A DNA stretch of 64,000 nt from positions 1 to 64,000 of the forward strand of contig CALYPL010000003.1 in NCBI GenBank assembly GCA_945273835.1. The letters are read 5' to 3'. The position numbers and the translations under genes were made by a program. Numbering within the stretch: the stretch's first letter is position 1; each line of letters begins with the position of its first letter. Below are positions 40,399 to 53,546 of the stretch, one piece after another. This DNA comes from an uncultured Dysgonomonas sp. Its GTDB lineage: Bacteria > Bacteroidota > Bacteroidia > Bacteroidales > Dysgonomonadaceae. The notes beneath the pieces are model-generated. The model was not told the DNA's origin. It did no database searches and was given only the letters and a program-made list of their open reading frames with translations.

Positions 40399-43300
40399 TT
40401 ATTTGCTGAAATCACGTGGAGCCGGAACCGGTTTTAACGGTTCACGGTTCTTTAAATCTTTCATTACTTCTTCGATTGCACGATTCAACTGCTGATCTTC
40501 GCCGTTCCATTCTTTTAGGGGATCATTGTCAATCAATATATCAGGGTCAACGCCATGGTTTTCGATAATCCAATTACCTGTTTTAGCATCATAGCTTGTA
40601 AAGAATGGCACACGCATATCCGTTCCATCAATAAACGGCATTGACGCTGTAATCCCTACTATACCGCCCCAAGTACGTGTTCCGATCAGTTTTCCTAATT
40701 TAAGCGCACGGAATCCCCAAGGGAACAGATCGCCGTCTGAAGCTGAATATTTGTTGATCAGACATACTTTAGGTCCTACCTGAATTGCGTCCGGTACTGT
40801 ACCGATACGGTTTGAACCACGACGCGTTGTCAGACGATAAGGTTCACGTGATAAGCGTTCAAGTATCATCGGCGAAACATTACCTCCACCGTTGGCACGG
40901 TCGTCAATGATCAGCCCTTCTTTATCTAATTGTGGATAGAAGTGGCGAACAAACTCATTCAGCCCCTCAGGTCCCATATTTGGAATATATATATATCCTA
41001 TTTTACCGCCCGAAGCTTTATCTACCTTCTTGATATTTTCCTGCACCCAATCGTAATGGTAGAGTGAATATTCTTCTTCTAAAGGTTTTATCACGATTTT
41101 GCGTGCTCCGGCTAATTGCGGTTTGCTATTCAACGAGATTTCAGTCGGAACGTTTGCTTTATCGACTAAGAGGGCATACATATCTTTTACACTATTGGTC
41201 GGTACGCCATCTATGGCAACAACGTACTCTCCTACTTTGGCATCAATTCCCTGCTCGGTCAACGGCGAACGTAGTTCTTCGCTCCAAGAAGCACCTTGCA
41301 ATATCTTTTCGAGGCGGAAGAAACCGCTTTTATCTCTTGATATTTCTGCTCCTAAAAGTCCTGTCTTAATACGTTTCGGACGATCGGTTTCGCCCGGATT
41401 GATGTATGCGTGTCCGACATTCAACTCGCCGATCATTTCGCCGATAATGTAGTTCAGATCTATACGCGTTTTGGCATATGGCACTAAGACATTGTATTTG
41501 CGATATATTTCGTCCCAGTTCACTCCGTGCATGTTTTCGAGATAAAACCCGTCACGGTATATACGCCATGCTTCGTCAAATATCTGCGCCCATTCTTGTG
41601 CATAATCGGTTTTGATTTTCATGTTCGATAAGTCGACATTTTTCGACAAATCGACTTTGCCTTGCGGCATATCGGTTACATAAACACTTTTGCCTTTAAG
41701 GAATGATGCTTTGGTTCCTGCTGCGGCAACTGACATCATAGCTCCTTGTGCAACCAATTCTTCGCTTTGTTTGTCAAGGTCATAAACATAGGTAGCTTTA
41801 CGACCGAAGTAATATACTTTTTTGCCGTCTGAGTAGATATTTGAGTAATTTGATGGCGCAATCGGCAATTTGGCTATGCGATCTCCTATTCCGTCAATAT
41901 CTATTTTAACCGCCAGTGCTTTTTCTGAATCGGTTTTAGGTTCTTCTTTTTTGTTGTCTTTCTTGTTTGCAACCGCATCGGTTTTAACTTTTACGACTGG
42001 GTCTTTTTGTATAAACGGCGATGGGGTATTTTTATCCAACATGATCATATACACACCATATAGGTCAGTATATATATGATTCCATTCAAGCCAACCGTAT
42101 TGTGGCACGAAGTCTCTGGCTGATGTAAACAACAGATATTTACCGTCTGTGCTGAATACTGAATTTTCGGAGTCGTACCATTTATCGGTAACCGCATATT
42201 CTTTCTTATCGTCAATATTATATATATAAATGACGCTTAGATTATTTTCGGCTACCCGTGAATAGGTCAGCCATTTACTATCGGGCGAGAAACTTACGTT
42301 TTTAGGTTGACCGGCTGGATCTTGCAGAATTAGGGTTTCTTTACCCGAAGGTACGTCTACTAATACGATACGGTTTTTACGATCGGTATAAACAATTTTT
42401 TTGGCATCCTTGCTCCAGACAAATCTGCTGATATAAGTGGGTTTTTCTTTCGATGTGTTGACACGTTTTCCTTCCAACCTTTTTATAGGTGTATTGGAGA
42501 AAGTGAGTTGTTTTATTTCGCCGTTTTCGGCATCTTGTATAAACAGTTCTGTTTCTGTGGTAACGTCGGAGATATAGGCTATGTATTTGCCGTCGGGCGA
42601 CCATTGGGCTGCTCTTTCATGCGCTCCGGGTGTGCGTGTTATATTTTTAGTTACTCCTTTTTCGACCGGCACATTAAAGACTTCGCCTCGTGCTGTTATT
42701 GCCAAACGTGAACCGTCGGGCGAAAGGCCTGCGGCATTCACATAGTTAGCACCATCCTTTATATCTCCCCGAGCGTAAATATTGTCTGATCTCAGTGTAA
42801 TATTCACTTTCTCCGGTGTCTTGGTGGTTGCATCCATCTTGTAGATGTATCCGGCGTTTTCAAATACGATGAGATTTCCGTGACAAGTTGGAAATTTCAC
42901 ATCATAATCGGTAAACTGAGTGACTTTTTGTGTTTGTTTTGTTTTTGTGTTATACACAAAAATATTCATCGTGCGGTCACGGTCTGATATAAAGTATATC
43001 TCGTCACCGATCCACATCGGCATAATGTCTTGTGCCTTGTTGTTTGTTATATTCACCACTTGTTTTTCGGCAGGGTTATAAACCCAAATATCGTCTGCCA
43101 TACCACCTTGATAATATTTCCATGTACGGAATTCACGCATTACACGGTTGTAAGCAAGTTGTTTGCCATCGGGCGAATAGCTGCAGAAACCGCCTTCGGG
43201 CAACGGAATAACGTTTGATAAACCGCCTTCTTTGTTCACGGTGTAAAGTTTTCCTGAAAATCCGTCGCTGATACGATTGCGGTAAATGATGTTAGTACCA

Positions 43301-43683
43301 TCGGGAGTCCAACCCATTACCATGTTGTTAGGTCCCATACGGTCTGCAAGGTCATCACGTTTGTTGGTGGCTGTATAAGTGATACGCAAAGGTTCGCCGC
43401 CTTGTGCTGGTATAGTGTATACTTCTGTGTTGCCATCGTATTGTCCTGTGAATGCAATGGTTTTGCCATCGGGCGAATAATGGGCAAACATTTCGTATCC
43501 TACGTGCGAAGTCAGACGCCGGGCTTCTCCTCCAGTTATAGGGACTTTGTATAAATCTCCTGCGTACGAGAATACGATCTCACTACCGTTTGTTGAAGGA
43601 AAACGCAACAAACGTGCTTCCTGTGCCGTTACTGTCATTAAAAACAGTGCAGGAAGAATAAGTAATAACTTTAATCTTCTCAT
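40399..43683 (-). CDS. Tricorn-like S41 family peptidase (secreted, beta-propeller and PDZ domains)
   Basis: Signal peptide; repeated SPDGK propeller motifs; C-terminal S41 region DRANGGG...INKYSASDGDLFPWGFRALKLGKLIGTRTWGGIVG. Confidence 0.93.
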   Translation of the reverse strand: MRRLKLLLILPALFLMTVTAQEARLLRFPSTNGSEIVFSYAGDLYKVPITGGEARRLTSHVGYEMFAHYSPDGKTIAFTGQYDGNTEVYTIPAQGGEPLRITYTATNKRDDLADRMGPNNMVMGWTPDGTNIIYRNRISDGFSGKLYTVNKEGGLSNVIPLPEGGFCSYSPDGKQLAYNRVMREFRTWKYYQGGMADDIWVYNPAEKQVVNITNNKAQDIMPMWIGDEIYFISDRDRTMNIFVYNTKTKQTQKVTQFTDYDVKFPTCHGNLIVFENAGYIYKMDATTKTPEKVNITLRSDNIYARGDIKDGANYVNAAGLSPDGSRLAITARGEVFNVPVEKGVTKNITRTPGAHERAAQWSPDGKYIAYISDVTTETELFIQDAENGEIKQLTFSNTPIKRLEGKRVNTSKEKPTYISRFVWSKDAKKIVYTDRKNRIVLVDVPSGKETLILQDPAGQPKNVSFSPDSKWLTYSRVAENNLSVIYIYNIDDKKEYAVTDKWYDSENSVFSTDGKYLLFTSARDFVPQYGWLEWNHIYTDLYGVYMIMLDKNTPSPFIQKDPVVKVKTDAVANKKDNKKEEPKTDSEKALAVKIDIDGIGDRIAKLPIAPSNYSNIYSDGKKVYYFGRKATYVYDLDKQSEELVAQGAMMSVAAAGTKASFLKGKSVYVTDMPQGKVDLSKNVDLSNMKIKTDYAQEWAQIFDEAWRIYRDGFYLENMHGVNWDEIYRKYNVLVPYAKTRIDLNYIIGEMIGELNVGHAYINPGETDRPKRIKTGLLGAEISRDKSGFFRLEKILQGASWSEELRSPLTEQGIDAKVGEYVVAIDGVPTNSVKDMYALLVDKANVPTEISLNSKPQLAGARKIVIKPLEEEYSLYHYDWVQENIKKVDKASGGKIGYIYIPNMGPEGLNEFVRHFYPQLDKEGLIIDDRANGGGNVSPMILERLSREPYRLTTRRGSNRIGTVPDAIQVGPKVCLINKYSASDGDLFPWGFRALKLGKLIGTRTWGGIVGITASMPFIDGTDMRVPFFTSYDAKTGNWIIENHGVDPDILIDNDPLKEWNGEDQQLNRAIEEVMKDLKNREPLKPVPAPRDFSK

Positions 43684-43730
43684 ATATAATATATTAATTT
43701 AATTGTATGCTTAAGGTTATTTTCGGATTA

Positions 43731-44681
43731 TTATTGTATTCGGCTCAAAACATTGGCTCTGAAAACAAGTGTACCTGATGAATAGTTCCATGTTTCGACT
43801 GTTCCGTTTTTGGTTATTTCAAGGGGTTCGCCCCAAGCAAGACGACACATTTCTTTTGTCATGCCGGTTTTTACAACATTGTTTAATACATTGTTGAAAT
43901 TGATTTTGCCAAATTTTTTCAGATAAGTGTTATATTCTTCAACGGTATAAGCTTTTTGTCCGCCGTCAGAATATGGGTCTACCATTTCATATGGTACAAT
44001 TATGCGCTCTGCGTAACTGTTCTGAAGCAACAAGGATAATAGATATTTTTGAGGATCGAGCGTGACTCCGAGACATTTCCATTGCATGCCTTGCGCATTA
44101 TGTTTTACGGCTTGATTGTTAATCACATTTACAGGATTAACCAAGGCTTTTTGCGAAAATATATACGTCTTATTGATTAATTGTTGCTGCCGTTTTTCAT
44201 AGAATCCGATGACGATAAACGGAAAGGAAAGGTTTGAGCCTTGGCTGTCGTATCGGTAGTATACCGTTTCTCCTATGGATTGGTCTTGTAATTTGAGGTA
44301 ACTGTATCTGGCGTATTCTTCGGGATTATTTTTTGTCTGCGGATGGGCTATTACATCTACCACGTTGAAGCAACGTCCAACCAAGGCGTCGTATTGGGTA
44401 CTGTAACCGTCACCGACTTTATAGACATTTTTCCGATCGTTCAGTATCACATCGTCTTTTTTGTAGTTGATGACAAAGCCATCGTAACCCAGTTTTTGGG
44501 AATTATCGGGTAAACCTTTTACACATAATTGCTGTCCGATGTATTGTTGTGGGTCTGCCCCCACATAATTATGTATGCTGTCATATGGCAAAGTATGGGC
44601 TTCGATTGCTGCCTTTGCCTTGAATGTCATAAAAGTCAGTGATTGTAATATAATGAGCGAAATATAAATTCGTTTATTCAT
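43731..44681 (-). CDS. Secreted protein of unknown function
   Basis: Signal peptide MNKRIYISLIILQSLTFMTFKAKAAIEA; start set at this Met rather than the track's 44732. Confidence 0.6.
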   Translation of the reverse strand: MNKRIYISLIILQSLTFMTFKAKAAIEAHTLPYDSIHNYVGADPQQYIGQQLCVKGLPDNSQKLGYDGFVINYKKDDVILNDRKNVYKVGDGYSTQYDALVGRCFNVVDVIAHPQTKNNPEEYARYSYLKLQDQSIGETVYYRYDSQGSNLSFPFIVIGFYEKRQQQLINKTYIFSQKALVNPVNVINNQAVKHNAQGMQWKCLGVTLDPQKYLLSLLLQNSYAERIIVPYEMVDPYSDGGQKAYTVEEYNTYLKKFGKINFNNVLNNVVKTGMTKEMCRLAWGEPLEITKNGTVETWNYSSGTLVFRANVLSRIQ

Positions 44682-45002
44682 TTTTTGAAGTTTGATTGAA
44701 CAAGAATAACAAAGGTAATTGTTTTTTAACACAAATATGCTCTAAAACCATTCAATCTGAAATAAAATAAACTGTTTTACGTTACATTAGTCAATGTATG
44801 AACATTCAACTATAATTGATACACGTGGTTCAACTGTTAATGTGTTGTTAAGATTAGGTGTTTTGCCGGTAATTATATCTTGAGCTTGGTTAAGTGGCTT
44901 TATGTTGGCTTAAGCTTTTAGGCTTATTGATTTTTACATATATCGGACAAGTTGATTATTAGTTTTGCTTTTGATACACATATTCCATCGTTTATTGTTC
45001 GG

Positions 45003-45026
45003 TTTGTTTAGTAATTGCTAAACAAA
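45003..45026. repeat. Perfect 9-bp stem hairpin in a 0.5-kb intergenic region
   Basis: TTTGTTTAG-taattg-CTAAACAAA; no U-tract after the stem on either strand. Confidence 0.75.
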
Positions 45027-45244
45027 ATCAAGTCGTACCTATTTTAGGTCTAAGACAACGAGTGTACTTACATATCACTAAGTATAAGAGTTGAATTATC
45101 TCTTTCATCGTATATCTATTTTCTATTCATAGTGTTAAATTTTATAAAGAAATCGCCATTCAGGGTGAAAGTGACTTTTTATTTTTTTTAAATGGAGAGG
45201 ATCATCGCTTCCGCCCAAAATGGCAATAACTATTCAGGTTTTTT

Positions 45245-47467
<2,223 letters not shown>

Positions 47468-47499
47468 TTATTTTTTTAATCAATTTCGTATTATGGAGA

Positions 47500-48642
47500 T
47501 TAATTTTCTGTCTTTACCGATTCTAACTTATATGTCATATTATCGGGGTCATTCAGATTGAGGGTAATCTTATATTTTCCGGCTTCAATTTTGATGTTAG
47601 CACCACCCTGCTCCAGTTTTCCGTTGGTACCTCCGTATTCAATGCCTCCCCATTTGTTATCGGCACGGAATTTAATTTCACCGTTTTTCAACGTAGTGGT
47701 CACAACAAAGGTTTGTTTATCCGTATCGAATCTGAAAGGTATGTCATTATCGGGTTTTTCATCCCAACCGTTAGCGGCATCTCCTACTATTCCTAATGTT
47801 TGTATGCTCTGCACTTTTGTGAGCGCGCTGTTTGACAAATCGAATTTGAAGAAATAATAGTTATTGGAATATATATTTCCGATATTCCCAGAATTGCCTG
47901 AACTGATCAGATTTATCACGTCAGCCTCAGCCTGTACATTCTGCCCGTCACTTAATCCCCAGTTTGCGGCATCATCCCATTCCGGCTGTCCTGTATTACC
48001 TATCTTTGGAATTGCGAGCTTAAATCCGTCGGCTGCTTTCCCGTTAAAATATATCCATCCTTGATAGTTTTGATCTTTGTTAAAGTCGAACAAACTTTGT
48101 GATGCAGACCAATCCCATCCGCTATAACCGCCTATCACCGTTACTTTAGGATAGTTGGCTTCACCATTGTAGGGGGTTAAATTGGCTGTTCGGATGTTTG
48201 AGTAGAGAACTGAATGATTGTTTGGATTTGTGCTGACTGTAATCTTCAATCTGAAGTCGAACAATTTTGTTGTATTGTGCTCAATGTTATATTTTTCATA
48301 CAAATCCATAATTGCATTGTTCATAGCCTTGTAAGTTATATCCAACGAGCGATTTGTTGTGTTTCCCAAATCTACGGCATTTGCAAACTCGTTACCGGCT
48401 ATATCCATTTGCAAGATATATTTGGGTACTGCCTGATAACCGAAATCGAACAGGCTCCAACGGAATGTTTCCACTATCTCTTTTTCTTTTGCAGCATCAA
48501 GCACGTAATTGGTTGCCGTCAGGCTGTCCAACTGCCCTGTTTGTGATGCGGAAGGATCGAAATAAGTTTTGTCTCCGTCATCGCACGAAAAGAATGTGGA
48601 TGCCAAAATAGTCAAAACTAAAAGTATATGATTTATTTTCAT
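47500..48642 (-). CDS. SusE-like outer membrane starch-binding lipoprotein
   Basis: Lipobox ASTFFSCDDGDKTYFDP; SusE-domain-like region; located between SusD and GH97 genes. Confidence 0.88.
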   Translation of the reverse strand: MKINHILLVLTILASTFFSCDDGDKTYFDPSASQTGQLDSLTATNYVLDAAKEKEIVETFRWSLFDFGYQAVPKYILQMDIAGNEFANAVDLGNTTNRSLDITYKAMNNAIMDLYEKYNIEHNTTKLFDFRLKITVSTNPNNHSVLYSNIRTANLTPYNGEANYPKVTVIGGYSGWDWSASQSLFDFNKDQNYQGWIYFNGKAADGFKLAIPKIGNTGQPEWDDAANWGLSDGQNVQAEADVINLISSGNSGNIGNIYSNNYYFFKFDLSNSALTKVQSIQTLGIVGDAANGWDEKPDNDIPFRFDTDKQTFVVTTTLKNGEIKFRADNKWGGIEYGGTNGKLEQGGANIKIEAGKYKITLNLNDPDNMTYKLESVKTEN

Positions 48643-48674
48643 AATGTTTATTTTAACAAAAAATAATTAATCGA

Positions 48675-50243
48675 TTACTTATATAGTGGATTTTGCTGAA
48701 GTTTCGGGTTACCTGTCAGGTGTCTTGTGCTGATGGGGAACAATTCATATTTGGCATCTATATCACATCCTTCTTTTATGCCGCCTTTCCAAGCCCAATT
48801 ATAGCCGTTGGCGAATTTGCCGAAGCGGATAAGGTCGGTTCTGCGCTGTGCCTCCCAGTAAAGTTCACGACCCCTCTCGTCAAGAATGTCTTGTAATGTG
48901 ACTGATGTCGCGGCTGACAATCCTGTACGGCTATGAGCATGTACCTTATTGTATGTATTTATTGCTTCAGGCTTGCTTAACCTCAGTTCTGCTTCTGCCT
49001 GAATAAGTATTACGTCTGCAAGGCGGAACAACGGAAAGTCTGTGTCGACCCACTGGTTGTCTCCGTGTGGATTGGCTGCGCCATTCCAACCCCGATTGGT
49101 AAATTTCATTACTGACCAACCACTATTGAAGTTGCCAAGTTCATCCATATTTTTTGTACGATTATTTGTGAAGAACAAAGCTCTCTTATCGGTTGTATCA
49201 AAAAGATTTGTTAATTGCTGTGTTGCCCTGTAACCGCTCCACGATGAGGTGAAGTTAAGTAAATCGCCGGTCATATCGCCACCTGTCGATGCAGCTATAA
49301 TAGCTGTCATTCCGCCCCAATCAGTTGCCATATCGTAGTCGTAAGGCAATGCAAATATTATTTCTTCAGAGCGATAGTTATCGGCGCAGAACAGGTTCTG
49401 ATAATTATCTTCGAGACGTAAGCCCGTGTATGTGTTGACTTGTTTTGCGTATGCGAGCGCATCTTCCCAACGTGGTTTGCCGGTATATACTTCGGCATTG
49501 ATATACATTTTAGCTAACAGTGTCTCTACCAGCTGATTTGTTACCAGACCGTAGGTCGAAGCTGAATGATTTTTCAGATTATTTTCCTGAAGTACTGATT
49601 TCAGCTCGCTCTCGATCCATTTGAACATACCTTCTCGTCCTAATTGTTGTGGGTAATACGACCCATCGACAGGGTGTTCTTCGGTTATCCATCCGGGATT
49701 GCCAAAGGTATCGAACAAAAAGTAATAGTTCATGGCACGTAAAACCCTTACTTCGTCACGCATACGGTTCAGTTCTGCAACTTCTGTCAAAGGTTTAGCC
49801 GTATTGCGCAAAAATTCGTTGGCAAATGTTATATTCAGCATACAACGTTGATAGAGCATATAACCGATATTATTGTTAGGCATCAGCATTGTTTGAGAAT
49901 AAAAACGCTCGTCGTTGTCGTTCCAAGCACATTTGGCTTCGTCCGATGTCAGTTCCTGCATATTGAAGTAAATGCGCAGAAAGTTTGTTTTACCCTGATC
50001 GGTTGATGAAGGTATATCGCCATCGCCATCGGGACCTGTCAGCCCCAATTTATTGAAGCCAGCATATACTTTGGCTACGAGTTTCGGGTAGTTTGCCGCA
50101 TCGGCGTAAGGATCTAATTCTACGTCCGATCCTCTCGGTGTTGTATCCAAATCGTTGAGGCATGATGTATGTGCAAGCTGAACATACAGGGCCACCGCCA
50201 CGATCCATAACACTGTTTTGATATTTAATATGATTGATTTCAT
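48675..50243 (-). CDS. RagB/SusD family nutrient uptake lipoprotein
   Basis: LNDLDTTPRGSDV; RLADVILIQAEAELRLSKPEAINTYNKVHAHSRTG; DILDERGRELYWEAQRRTDLIRFGKF. Confidence 0.96.
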   Translation of the reverse strand: MKSIILNIKTVLWIVAVALYVQLAHTSCLNDLDTTPRGSDVELDPYADAANYPKLVAKVYAGFNKLGLTGPDGDGDIPSSTDQGKTNFLRIYFNMQELTSDEAKCAWNDNDERFYSQTMLMPNNNIGYMLYQRCMLNITFANEFLRNTAKPLTEVAELNRMRDEVRVLRAMNYYFLFDTFGNPGWITEEHPVDGSYYPQQLGREGMFKWIESELKSVLQENNLKNHSASTYGLVTNQLVETLLAKMYINAEVYTGKPRWEDALAYAKQVNTYTGLRLEDNYQNLFCADNYRSEEIIFALPYDYDMATDWGGMTAIIAASTGGDMTGDLLNFTSSWSGYRATQQLTNLFDTTDKRALFFTNNRTKNMDELGNFNSGWSVMKFTNRGWNGAANPHGDNQWVDTDFPLFRLADVILIQAEAELRLSKPEAINTYNKVHAHSRTGLSAATSVTLQDILDERGRELYWEAQRRTDLIRFGKFANGYNWAWKGGIKEGCDIDAKYELFPISTRHLTGNPKLQQNPLYK

Positions 50244-50258
50244 GATTGGGTCTGTTGT

Positions 50259-53200
50259 TTAAAAGTTGAAGTTGAATCCTAACATAAACATAAGGGGACG
50301 TGGATAGGCATTGTAATCTATTCCGTCATTTACTTCCGGATCGAGCCCTTTGTATTTGGTTATCACTATCGGGTTTTGAACGGTGGCGTATACTCTTGCT
50401 TTGAGTTTACGCATGGTCAGATCATCGAAGGTGTAACCTAAGGTTATGTTGTCTATTTTCAGGAACGAAGCGTTCTGTACGTAATAATCGGATAAAAGCT
50501 GTTTGGTATTGAAGTTTGTATCGAACGCAGATTTTGTGCGGTTAACCAGAAATATGCTGTTCGAGAATATGGTGTTATTATTCAGATCGGCATTGTTGGC
50601 TGCCATGGCGTTATAAACATAGTTGCCAAGGGATACCCGACCGTTGAAGCCTAAATCCCAGTTTTTGTATGTGAATTTGGAGTTAAAGCCCATCAACACA
50701 TCGGCTGCCGGTTTTTTATAAAAATATTTGTCTTTTTCGTTTATTACTCCGTTTCCGTCAAGATCGACATACGCACCTTCAATAGGTTTGCCGTTTTTGT
50801 CGTAAACCTGTTTATAGACATAAAATGTTCTTGGTGCGTAATGTTCGATATAACGTTGCAGGTCTTCGGCTCCGTCACCGCCTGTCGATCCGATCTGCTG
50901 ACCGAAATAATCACTGCCTTTCACATTAACGAGTTTGGTTATCTTGCCATCGTTGTATGATACATTGAATCCGAGCTGCCATTCAAAATCTTTGGCTACG
51001 ATAGGACGTGCATTGATTGAAAACTCAATACCATTATTTTTTAATGTACCTATGTTTTGGGGTATCCTCTCTCCTGCCGACACTCCTGCAATTGCAGGTG
51101 CTTCGCGGTTAAGCAAATCTGTGGTTTTACGGAAATAAACGTCTACAGAGCCATTTATACGGTTATTAAGAAAGGCATAATCCAGACCGGCATTCCAAGT
51201 AGTGGTGGTTTCCCATTTCAGGTTGGGGTTATAAGCGTTAGGGCGCATCTGTTGAACCCAATTAATCGAACCGTTTTCGTTCACTCCCATCGGATAGTAT
51301 CCTTTGTCTTTACCTTTTTGGTACGAAGGTTTTGAGGGATAGTAATACTCATCGCCCAAATCCTGCTGCCCTGTCTTACCCCATCCAAGTCTGAGTTTCA
51401 TATCGCTCAGCACGTCTACGTCTTTAAAAAACGATTCTTCTTTCATTTTCCATGCCAAAGCCATAGCCGGAAATACGCCCCATCTGTTGCCGGATGCAAA
51501 ACGTGATGAACCGTCGTCACGCAGGGTAAACGTGAACAGATACTTATTATTGTAGGTATAATTGAATCGGCCGAAGAACGAAATCAGATAGTATTCTTTA
51601 AAATTATATAAATCGGATGTTTCTCTTAACCCTAAATCTGAATTGTCAATCTTCGACACGTAGTGCGATGTTTGGTCGCTTGTTTTCTTGTAGTGCTGCC
51701 ATGAATATCCGCCCATGATGTCGAATTTGCTTCTTAACGACGGCAGTTCTTTGGCATACTGTGTATATATTTCCATCAAACGGTTGTTTCTGAAATTCTG
51801 AAAACGTTTCCTGTCACCGCTTTTGAAGTCGTCTTCATCATAAACAGTAGGGTTTAATGCACTTTTGAAGTCCTGCCCTGTTGTTGTGGCTATATCTAAT
51901 CCCAGATTGAAATTAATTCTTAAATCAGGCAGGAAATGAAATTTATAATCGGCTTGCAAATTACCGACAAAGTTGCGCACATAAGCCTGATTTCTCTCCA
52001 TACGCAACATTGCTACGGGATTTTTTCCGGCTATATTAGCCAACTGTCCGTTATCATTAGTCCATGTGAAATATCCTCCCCATTGGCTGCCATTGGAAAC
52101 CGGCTGTGTGGGATCGAATGATATGGCTGAACCGATGGCTCCTGTATCGGCAAATCGTGTTTTAGAAAACATACCTTTACCGTTAAAATTGATTTTCAAG
52201 TGATTATCAAAGAATATGGGAGATAGTGAAATATCTGAAGTCACACGTTCCATCTTTGAGGTTATCAGGATTCCTTCATCATTTGTATATCCTAACGAAG
52301 CACGATAAGGGAGTATTGCACCGACTGTTCCGTAAACACTTACGTGATGATCGGTTGAGATTGCAGTCTGAAATATTTCGTCTTGCCAGTCAGTATTGGA
52401 ATTTCCCAACAATGGCAATACTTTGCTTTGCTGCGAAGTGCCTTCAAATTTTCCGGTTACGAATTTGCGGTACTCATCGCCGTTCATCACATCTATGCTG
52501 TTACGTCTTGTGCTGATACTGAACTGTCCGTTATACGATACTTTTGCTTTACCGCTCGTTCCTTTTTTGGTTGTAATCATAATTACTCCGTTTGAAGCTC
52601 GTGAACCATAGATAGCGGTTGCCGACGCGTCTTTCAGAACCGTAAAGGTTTCGATGTCCGCCGGGTTGACCATCGAAAGGAAATTGGATGATCCTGACAG
52701 ATCGTTACTCATGATTACGCCGTCTATGATTACCAACGGGTCATTTGATGCGGTAAGGGAAGAACCTCCACGAATGCGAATGGTTGATCCATCGCCCGGA
52801 CGACCGCCGTTTGAGGTAACGGACACTCCCGCTATTTTTCCGGCAAGCAGATCTTGTGCATTGGTTGATAAGCCCTTGTTCATTTCGTCAATTTTGACGG
52901 CTGTTACCGAGCCTGTCAGGTCTTCTTTCTTAGTGCTTCCGTAGCCTATGACAACTACATCTTCAAGCATTTTAGAATCTTCAGTCAATACGACGTTTAT
53001 CACATTTTTACCTGCCACAAGCACTTCTTTAGATTGGTAACTGATAAATGTAAATACCAGTGTGGCATCGCTTGGCACGTTTATCTGGTAATTGCCATCC
53101 AAATCGGTCATCGTGCCGTTTGTTGTGCCTTTTATATGTACACTTGCTCCGATAACAGTCTGCCCTGACTGATCTGTCACTGTTCCCTTGACATTAATCG

Positions 53201-53300
53201 TCGGTTTGCTTTGTGCAGACAAACCTGTAAACATAAGCCAACTTCCCATCATGATGAAAAGTGCTTTTGTCCATAGTTTTTGTTTAATTTTTCTGTTCAT
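50259..53300 (-). CDS. SusC/RagA family TonB-linked outer membrane protein
   Basis: Carboxypeptidase-like VKGTVTDQSGQTVIGASVHIKGTTNGTMTDLDGNYQINV, plug LEDVVVIGYGSTKKEDLTGSVTAV, IRIRGGSSLTASNDPLVIIDGV, DASATAIYGSRASNGVIMITTKKG. Confidence 0.97.
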   Translation of the reverse strand: MNRKIKQKLWTKALFIMMGSWLMFTGLSAQSKPTINVKGTVTDQSGQTVIGASVHIKGTTNGTMTDLDGNYQINVPSDATLVFTFISYQSKEVLVAGKNVINVVLTEDSKMLEDVVVIGYGSTKKEDLTGSVTAVKIDEMNKGLSTNAQDLLAGKIAGVSVTSNGGRPGDGSTIRIRGGSSLTASNDPLVIIDGVIMSNDLSGSSNFLSMVNPADIETFTVLKDASATAIYGSRASNGVIMITTKKGTSGKAKVSYNGQFSISTRRNSIDVMNGDEYRKFVTGKFEGTSQQSKVLPLLGNSNTDWQDEIFQTAISTDHHVSVYGTVGAILPYRASLGYTNDEGILITSKMERVTSDISLSPIFFDNHLKINFNGKGMFSKTRFADTGAIGSAISFDPTQPVSNGSQWGGYFTWTNDNGQLANIAGKNPVAMLRMERNQAYVRNFVGNLQADYKFHFLPDLRINFNLGLDIATTTGQDFKSALNPTVYDEDDFKSGDRKRFQNFRNNRLMEIYTQYAKELPSLRSKFDIMGGYSWQHYKKTSDQTSHYVSKIDNSDLGLRETSDLYNFKEYYLISFFGRFNYTYNNKYLFTFTLRDDGSSRFASGNRWGVFPAMALAWKMKEESFFKDVDVLSDMKLRLGWGKTGQQDLGDEYYYPSKPSYQKGKDKGYYPMGVNENGSINWVQQMRPNAYNPNLKWETTTTWNAGLDYAFLNNRINGSVDVYFRKTTDLLNREAPAIAGVSAGERIPQNIGTLKNNGIEFSINARPIVAKDFEWQLGFNVSYNDGKITKLVNVKGSDYFGQQIGSTGGDGAEDLQRYIEHYAPRTFYVYKQVYDKNGKPIEGAYVDLDGNGVINEKDKYFYKKPAADVLMGFNSKFTYKNWDLGFNGRVSLGNYVYNAMAANNADLNNNTIFSNSIFLVNRTKSAFDTNFNTKQLLSDYYVQNASFLKIDNITLGYTFDDLTMRKLKARVYATVQNPIVITKYKGLDPEVNDGIDYNAYPRPLMFMLGFNFNF

Positions 53301-53390
53301 GGTTTAAACATTACTTGTTAGAATTTATAGTTTCCAGATATTGTAGTCTGTGACATTTCTGCGTGATATTCGCTAAAATGTCTTATAAAA

Positions 53391-53398
53391 CAAATTTA
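53391..53398 (-). promoter_or_regulatory. Putative -7 element (TAAATTTG) of the susC-like gene
   Basis: CAAATTTA on plus strand, about 90 bp upstream of susC start; matches TAnnTTTG. Confidence 0.45.
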
Positions 53399-53546
53399 GT
53401 CACACCTCAACTGAAGGAAAGCAAGGAGTAAAGCACAGAGTAAGTAATTCATATTCCGAAATAAACGCAAATATTTAATTATAAGTAGTTTGTAAAATAC
53501 AATAAATTGAATTGAAGTAAATACGAAGAAAGGGAATAGGAAGCTT

